Shown piece by piece: positions 16,113-21,418 of a stretch of DNA of 21,418 nucleotides; within the stretch, counting starts at the first letter, position 1; the number at the start of each line of letters is the position of its first letter. The DNA lies in NCBI GenBank assembly GCA_007571095.1, contig RKSB01000062.1, forward strand, positions 1 to 21,418, read 5' to 3'. The notes beneath the pieces are model-generated. The model saw only the letters and a list, made by a program, of their open reading frames with translations, ran no database searches and had not been told where the DNA came from. Position numbers and translations under genes: made by a program. This DNA is from K189A clade bacterium (GTDB taxonomy: Bacteria > Pseudomonadota > Gammaproteobacteria > Pseudomonadales > Azotimanducaceae).

Positions 16113-16469
16113 ATGAAAATAGCTTTACTGGTACTGGGTGCACCTGAGTCCAGTTTGGCAAGCAGGACCGCCTTGCGCTTTGCACGTGCTGTACTGGCTT
16201 CGGGCCACTCGCTTCATAGTGTGTTTTTTTATGCGGACGGAGTCTATTGCGCACTTTCGCCAGCGGCAAGCGACTCAATTGACAGTTGGCAAAAACTTTC
16301 GGCAGATACTTCGGTTAACCTGTCTGTTTGCGTGGGTGCCAGCGAAAGAAGGGGGTTGCCGATCAAGCAAGACATTCCCTCCTCGACCAACGGGTTTACC
16401 GTCTCTGGACTTGGCTCGCTTGCTCATGCCGCGATCGAGGCCGATCGCCTGCTGACTTTTGGCAGCTGA
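16113..16469 (+). CDS. tusD: Sulfurtransferase TusD (DsrE-like)
   Basis: A 118-residue subunit of the TusBCD complex (a heterohexamer in E. coli). The complex takes persulfide sulfur from TusA and passes it to TusE and then MnmA for 2-thiolation of wobble uridine in tRNA-Glu, tRNA-Gln and tRNA-Lys. The DsrE fold is visible: KIALLVLGAP start, FARAVLASGHSLHSVFFYADGVY, and the active Cys73 in LSVCVGASERRG, which matches the persulfide-carrying Cys of TusD. A C-terminal GLGSLAHAAIEADRLLTFG segment completes it. It starts 38 bp after yccA with only a weak ribosome site. Its TGA (16467-16469) overlaps the start of tusC by 11 bp. Cytoplasmic. Confidence 0.93.
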   Translation: MKIALLVLGAPESSLASRTALRFARAVLASGHSLHSVFFYADGVYCALSPAASDSIDSWQKLSADTSVNLSVCVGASERRGLPIKQDIPSSTNGFTVSGLGSLAHAAIEADRLLTFGS

Positions 16470-16848
16470 TTCCTCTTTCAGGCGGATATTGTTTCTGATT
16501 CGCAGTAGGCCTTTCGGCCATCTGAGCGGGCTTGAGGCACTGGAAGCTGTGTTGGCAACCAGTGTTTTCGATCAGCAGATTACACTGCTCTACATGGATG
16601 AAGGCGTTTACCAGTTGCTGGACAGGCAGGACGCCGGCCCTTCGGATCATTCTTCAGTCAGCAAAACGATTGCTGCATTGCACCTCTATGATGTGAATCG
16701 CATTTTTGTGTGCACAAGAAGCCTGGCTGAACGTGGTCTGACATCCAGTGACCTGCTGAAAGTTGATGGCAGAAGTCTGTTTAAGTCATTGAATACAGAG
16801 GAGATTAGAAATCTTGTTGACGAACAGGATCGAGTGCTGGGTTTTTAG
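16459..16848 (+). CDS. tusC: Sulfur relay protein TusC (DsrF-like)
   Basis: A 129-residue structural subunit of TusBCD. The DsrE/F-like fold shows in RRILFLIRSRPFGHLSGLEALEAVLATSVFDQQITLLYMDEGVYQLL (residues 8 to about 54) and the later YDVNRIFVCTRSLAERGL segment. The TTG at 16459 is the only conventional start before the first strand, and it lies inside tusD, so translation is probably coupled. An in-frame TTG at 16489 would cut into the first strand. The stop (16846-16848) abuts the tusB start directly. The start is therefore the least certain part of this call. Confidence 0.9.
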   Translation: MAADSSFRRILFLIRSRPFGHLSGLEALEAVLATSVFDQQITLLYMDEGVYQLLDRQDAGPSDHSSVSKTIAALHLYDVNRIFVCTRSLAERGLTSSDLLKVDGRSLFKSLNTEEIRNLVDEQDRVLGF

Positions 16849-17151
16849 GTGCCAGTCCTTCATATCGTCAACAAAAACCATCCGAACAGCTCTCTTCAGA
16901 CTTGTCTGGAAATCATGACACCACAGGATACTTTGTTGTTGATCGAGGATGGTGTGTACAATCTGGTCACAGGCAGTTCGGGCCACCTGCTCATTGAGCA
17001 CCAGCCGAAGCACCTTCGTTGCTGTCTGCTGTTGCCCGATGTTATGACTCGCGGCCTGTCCAGCCGAATACCACTCGATGCTTCTCTGGTTACCGATGAA
17101 GAGTTTGTGGCATTGGCGGTTGAGCATCACAAAAGCGTCAGCTGGTTTTGA
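16849..17151 (+). CDS. tusB: Sulfurtransferase complex subunit TusB (DsrH-like)
   Basis: A 100-residue subunit, recognised from LHIVNKNHPNSSLQTCLEIM...DTLLLIEDGVYNLVTG and the C-terminal VSWF. The GTG start follows the tusC stop with no gap, so translation is coupled. Cys19 (QTCL) lies where DsrH of sulfur oxidisers has a Cys; E. coli TusB lacks it, as far as I recall. Pathway assignment therefore rests on the partner TusE, which has only one C-terminal Cys. The second repeat array begins 30 bp after this gene. Confidence 0.92.
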   Translation: MPVLHIVNKNHPNSSLQTCLEIMTPQDTLLLIEDGVYNLVTGSSGHLLIEHQPKHLRCCLLLPDVMTRGLSSRIPLDASLVTDEEFVALAVEHHKSVSWF

Positions 17152-17180
17152 CTACGAAAAAAGCTCTGGCTCGCCCCGAG

Positions 17181-17254
17181 TAAAAGCGCCCGCGGCAGTA
17201 AAAGCGCCCGCGGCAGAAAGAAATAGAGCGCCTGCGGCAGAAAGAAATAGAGCG
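17181..17254 (-). repeat. Second, inverted copy of the CTGCCGC repeat family
   Basis: Read on the minus strand, this holds units of the same family as 15090-15320. CTGCCGCGGGCGCTTTTA occurs twice in tandem (17198-17181 and 17216-17199), identical over 18 bp to units at 15177-15194 and 15242-15259. A 24-bp unit CTGCCGCAGGCGCTCTATTTCTTT (17240-17217) follows, with a partial unit beyond. It fills most of the 131-bp gap between tusB and tusE. The orientation is opposite to the first array. Confidence 0.93.
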
Positions 17255-17282
17255 GTAACCGAAAAAAATCACGGAATAACGA

Positions 17283-17633
17283 ATGAGTAAACAGACTGAG
17301 CCGTGTTCGGTGGCTCTGGATCAACATGGTTACCTGCTGCCCGGCGAACACTGGTCGCCGGCTGTTGCTCGAGAATTGGCTGCTCAGGACGGCTTGCTGT
17401 TGACCGAGCAGCACTGGAAGGTCATCTCGGCGTTGCGGAACTTTCATGCGCAACACTCGCGAGTGCTCAATAACCGCGCACTGGTTGCCCTGTTAAGAGA
17501 CTCGGGTGTTTTGGTCGGCAATGTCGCCGATCAGTTAAAGCAGCTCTTCAATCCGGTGAGTCCGGTTTCCCAGATCGCCAGAGTCGCAGGCTTGCCGAAA
17601 AGCAGAAGCTGTTTCGAGTACCGCTCTTTTTAG
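17283..17633 (+). CDS. tusE: TusE/DsrC/DsvC family sulfur relay protein
   Basis: A 116-residue sulfur carrier that takes persulfide from TusBCD and presents it to MnmA for s2U34 formation. Family features are LDQHGYLLPGEHW (12-24), DGLLLTEQHWKVISALRNF (36-54), NNRALVALL (63-71) and the C-terminal QIARVAGLPKSRSC with Cys110, the sulfur-bearing residue. There is only this one C-terminal Cys; DsrC of sulfur oxidisers and sulfate reducers has a second, so a tRNA-thiolation role is favoured. Unusually the Cys is followed by six residues (FEYRSF), whereas TusE normally ends one residue after it. The gene is separated from tusB by the inverted repeat array and has a weak ribosome site (CGGAA, 17272-17276), so its expression may differ from tusDCB. 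Confidence 0.93.
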   Translation: MSKQTEPCSVALDQHGYLLPGEHWSPAVARELAAQDGLLLTEQHWKVISALRNFHAQHSRVLNNRALVALLRDSGVLVGNVADQLKQLFNPVSPVSQIARVAGLPKSRSCFEYRSF

Positions 17634-17712
17634 ACTGTGGCCTTCGGGAACCCAGGTCGGGCTGTTTCTCCGCTGTTTTCCCTGCGATGGATGCCGACTG
17701 GAGCGGGCAGAG

Positions 17713-19383
17713 TTACATATTCGGATAATTGGGGCCACCGCCACCTTCAGGGGCAATCCAGGTAATGTTTTGTGCGGGATCCTTGATATCGCAGGTTTTG
17801 CAGTGAATACAGTTCTGGGCATTGATGACAAACTCAGGCTGACCATCCTGTTCAACCACTTCATAGACTCCCGCAGGACAGTAGCGTTGTGCCGGCTCGT
17901 CGTACTCGGGCAGGTTTTGCTGAACAGGTATGCTTGAGTCTTCCAGCTTCAGGTGACAGGGCTGGTCCTCTTCGTGGTTGGTGTTGGACAGGAACACCGA
18001 AGACAGCAGGTCAAATGAAATTTTGTTGTCGGGTCGGGGGTAGTCGATTTTTCTGGCTTCAGACGCCGGTATCAGGTTGGCGGAATCGGGCGTTTCGTCC
18101 TTGAACGTGTAAGCCATGCCCGACAGGAGTTTCTGTTCCAGCCAGGTATAGCCGGCACCTGCAAGCATTCCGCCCTTGTGCAGGGCGGCACCGGTATTGC
18201 GGGCGGCATACAACTCTTCATACAGCCAGCTTTTTTTGATTGACTCCACATAACTTTCCAGATTTTCGTGGCCGTCGCCGCTCTTCTCTGTAGCCGCCAA
18301 AGCGTCGAACACGGCCTCTGCTGCCAGCATGCCCGATTTCATCGCAGTATGGCTGCCCTTGATCTTCAGCGGATTGAGGAAGCCGGCGTCGTCGCCGGCC
18401 AGCAGGGCACCCGGTACGCTGAGTTCGGGCAGGGCGTTGAGCCCACCCTTGACGATGGCTCGTGCACCATAGGCCACTCGCTTGCCGCCCGAAAGCATTT
18501 CCGCTATCAGGGGGTGATGCTTGAACCGTTGAAACTCCTTGAACGGATTCAGATAAGGGTTTTTGTAGGACAGGTCGACAATCAGCCCGACGGCAATCTG
18601 ATTGTTCTCCAGGTGGTAGAGGTAGGCTCCTCCCGTTGCCTGAGTAGTGTGACCGAGCGGCCAGCCCACGCTGTGAACGACCTTGCCGGAGACATGCAGT
18701 GCAGGGTCAGCATCCCACAACTCCTTAAATCCGATGGCGTAGTGTTGTGTACCTGTTTTGCGTGCCAGCCCGAACTTCTCTATCAATTGCTTGCCCAGGT
18801 GCCCCCTGCAACCCTCGCACAGCAGAGTATATTTCGCCAGCAGCCGGTATCCTGCCTGGTGGTTGGCTTTGGGTTTGCCGTTTCTGTCGGTACCCATGTC
18901 TCCAGTCAGGACTCCTCCGACACTGCCGTCCTCATTCTGGATGATTTGCTGGGCTGCGAATCCCGGAAAGATATTGACCCCCAGTTGTTCCGCCTGCTCG
19001 CCCAGCCAGCGGCACAGATTTCCCAATGACAGCACATAGTTCCCCTTGTTGTGGCTGGCACCGGGAACAAGAAAATCAGGAATTCGGATGCGGTGAGTGT
19101 CGTTGACGAGATAAAAGAAGTGATCCTCGGAGACCGGAGTATTCAGAGGTGCCCCCCTTGCTTGCCAATCGGGAAAAAGCTCATTCAGGGCAGTGGGTTC
19201 GAAAACTGCTCCCGACAGAATGTGCGCGCCTATTTCAGCACCTTTTTCAACCAGAGCTACACTGATTTCCACTCCTTCCTTTTGGGCTCTTTGCATCAGC
19301 CGACAGGCCGCCGATAATCCAGCCGGCCCGCCGCCTACAATGACCACATCAAATTCAAGGGTTTCGTTTTCAGTCTCCGCCAC
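17713..19383 (-). CDS. Electron transfer flavoprotein-ubiquinone oxidoreductase (ETF-QO)
   Basis: A 556-residue membrane-associated enzyme that passes electrons from electron transfer flavoprotein (from acyl-CoA and other dehydrogenases) to ubiquinone. The FAD-binding GGGPAG is at 17-22 (FDVVIVGGGPAGLSAACRL). The middle region carries GKVVHSVGWPLGHTTQATGGAYLYH and LLAGDDAGFLNPLKIKGSHTAMKSG, both family signatures. The C-terminal 4Fe-4S domain has Cys502, Cys525, Cys528 and Cys531 (CPAGVYE; NCIHCKTCDIKDP). The length is normal. GTG at 19383 is preferred because AAGGAG (19398-19393) is 9 nt upstream; TTG at 19389 is only 3 nt from it. It converges with tusE, 79 bp apart. The symbol etfD or fixC would be usage-dependent, so none is given. 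Confidence 0.96.
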   Translation of the reverse strand: MAETENETLEFDVVIVGGGPAGLSAACRLMQRAQKEGVEISVALVEKGAEIGAHILSGAVFEPTALNELFPDWQARGAPLNTPVSEDHFFYLVNDTHRIRIPDFLVPGASHNKGNYVLSLGNLCRWLGEQAEQLGVNIFPGFAAQQIIQNEDGSVGGVLTGDMGTDRNGKPKANHQAGYRLLAKYTLLCEGCRGHLGKQLIEKFGLARKTGTQHYAIGFKELWDADPALHVSGKVVHSVGWPLGHTTQATGGAYLYHLENNQIAVGLIVDLSYKNPYLNPFKEFQRFKHHPLIAEMLSGGKRVAYGARAIVKGGLNALPELSVPGALLAGDDAGFLNPLKIKGSHTAMKSGMLAAEAVFDALAATEKSGDGHENLESYVESIKKSWLYEELYAARNTGAALHKGGMLAGAGYTWLEQKLLSGMAYTFKDETPDSANLIPASEARKIDYPRPDNKISFDLLSSVFLSNTNHEEDQPCHLKLEDSSIPVQQNLPEYDEPAQRYCPAGVYEVVEQDGQPEFVINAQNCIHCKTCDIKDPAQNITWIAPEGGGGPNYPNM

Positions 19384-19633
19384 TCGCAAGCACTCCTTTC
19401 AAGTTGATCTCTGGTTTCATCACCTTGTGTGCAAATGATGAAAAAATGTCAGCTTTCTGTAGCTCAATAGTATTACAGAAATGCGCAGGCAGGAGAGCCA
19501 GGTTGCAGTCAAATCGCTTGTCAAGCGCAATAGTCTTCGACAATTCACATTCGACATATTCGAGAGCTTGAGCACAGAGACAAGGGTGAGCAGCGAGCAG
19601 CCTTCTCAGCCTCTTTGAAAATCGCATACTCAT
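19370..19633 (-). CDS. Doubtful small hypothetical ORF upstream of ETF-QO
   Basis: An open frame of 87 residues (MSMRFSKRLRRLLAAH...) whose 3' end runs through the ETF-QO ribosome site and overlaps its start by 14 bp. It begins basic and amphipathic, contains five Cys, and matches no family I recognise. There is no Shine-Dalgarno before its ATG. The overlap would suit translational coupling, but the frame could equally be chance in an intergenic leader. Confidence 0.25.
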   Translation of the reverse strand: MSMRFSKRLRRLLAAHPCLCAQALEYVECELSKTIALDKRFDCNLALLPAHFCNTIELQKADIFSSFAHKVMKPEINLKGVLASGGD

Positions 19634-19743
19634 CGATTGTTCTGGAAGGCGGCTTCCATCGCCCTTTTTTCCAGGACGAAGCGAGGACTGTTCGGCCTGC
19701 GAAGACTCCGCCTGCTTTCCGAAGCCGGAAACCCTGGTTCAGG

Positions 19744-19771
19744 TTGTAAAAATATCAATACATGCTAAAAT
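19744..19771 (+). promoter_or_regulatory. rRNA operon promoter with GC-rich discriminator
   Basis: TTGTAA (19744-19749) and TAAAAT (19766-19771) are 16 bp apart. The -10 is followed by GACCGGCCC, a GC-rich discriminator of the kind that makes rRNA promoters sensitive to ppGpp. It lies about 215 bp before the mature 16S start, and the boxA-like element follows it, as in other gammaproteobacterial rrn leaders. Confidence 0.6.
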
Positions 19772-19805
19772 GACCGGCCCTATCGCTGAAGGTTGGATTC
19801 GGCGA

Positions 19806-19817
19806 GTTCTTTAAAAA
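19806..19817 (+). promoter_or_regulatory. boxA-like antitermination element of the rRNA leader
   Basis: GTTCTTTAAAAA closely resembles the rrn boxA core (GCTCTTTAACAA). About 20 bp later AGTGTGGGC (19839-19847) resembles boxC. Together they would recruit the Nus factor antitermination complex. Confidence 0.6.
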
Positions 19818-19845
19818 ACAGGATTGTTGAAAGCTATTAGTGTGG

Positions 19846-19864
19846 GCATCCGTTGATCGGATGC
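19846..19864 (+). ncRNA. rRNA leader hairpin
   Basis: GCATCCG (19846-19852) pairs perfectly with CGGATGC (19858-19864) around a 5-nt loop, just after the boxC-like sequence. It is part of the pre-16S leader, which folds and is removed by RNase processing. No T tract follows, so it is not a terminator. Confidence 0.5.
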
Positions 19865-19987
19865 TTGGCGTAGGCGGGCTTTTCATAACGCCTCTTTTGA
19901 GGTAGCTGAAGAGTTCCGGCCTGAAATTTTGTCTTTTTGAGTGCTTGAAAGTACTTGAAATCAGCAGAATTTCGAATGTTCGACGTA

Positions 19988-21418
<1,431 letters not shown>

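Noticed and set aside
16113..17633. DsrEFH-DsrC sulfur-oxidation system
   Set aside because: The DsrC-like protein has one C-terminal Cys, not two; no dsrAB or other sulfur-oxidation gene is present, and the order matches yccA-tusDCB-tusE.

Overview
The window comes from a gammaproteobacterium. It ends in the first ~1.43 kb of a 16S rRNA gene with gammaproteobacterial signatures. It also carries the gene order yccA - tusD - tusC - tusB - tusE beside a tRNA-Ser, an arrangement I associate from memory with Pseudomonas and relatives. The genus cannot be fixed from what is visible; a free-living or host-associated aerobic heterotroph fits the catalase, ETF-ubiquinone oxidoreductase and TonB receptor.

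Layout. (1) 1-4.7 kb: a COG3146/GNAT-like protein on the minus strand, divergent from a MATE efflux pump, an HSL-type esterase and a DUF815 AAA-type ATPase on the plus strand. (2) 4.66-4.84 kb: a tRNA-Glu(UUC) with its own promoter. (3) 4.84-8.64 kb: a TCGA-rich leader, then a 1147-residue surface protein with a signal peptide, about seven PKD/cadherin-like repeats and an autotransporter-like outer-membrane barrel. (4) 8.75-10.21 kb: a clade-3-type catalase on the minus strand, with an OxyR-like half-site pair upstream of a TATAAT -10 box. (5) 10.48-14.65 kb: a TonB-dependent receptor and an alpha/beta hydrolase in one direction, with a convergent gene for a protein made of two tandem winged-helix units. 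That gene has a perfect inverted repeat in its own promoter. (6) 14.95-17.63 kb: tRNA-Ser(UGA) on the minus strand, a 65-bp higher-order tandem repeat array, yccA, tusDCB, a second shorter copy of the same repeat family in inverted orientation, and tusE. (7) 17.71-19.38 kb: ETF-QO on the minus strand. (8) 19.74-21.42 kb: rRNA promoter, boxA, leader hairpin and partial 16S rRNA.

How the genes fit together. TusD, TusC, TusB and TusE form a sulfur relay that ends in 2-thiolation of U34 in tRNA-Glu, tRNA-Lys and tRNA-Gln; a tRNA-Glu(UUC) substrate lies in the same window. The TonB receptor and hydrolase look like an uptake-and-cleavage pair, and the tandem winged-helix protein is a candidate regulator of itself and perhaps of them. 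ETF-QO passes electrons from flavoprotein dehydrogenases to ubiquinone.

The least explained signal is the repeat family. One array (15090-15320) has a 23+21+21 bp inner structure and an exact 65-bp period. Its 18-bp core recurs twice, inverted, between tusB and tusE, so inverted arrays bracket yccA-tusDCB. I see no complete mobile element, CRISPR array or defence system.
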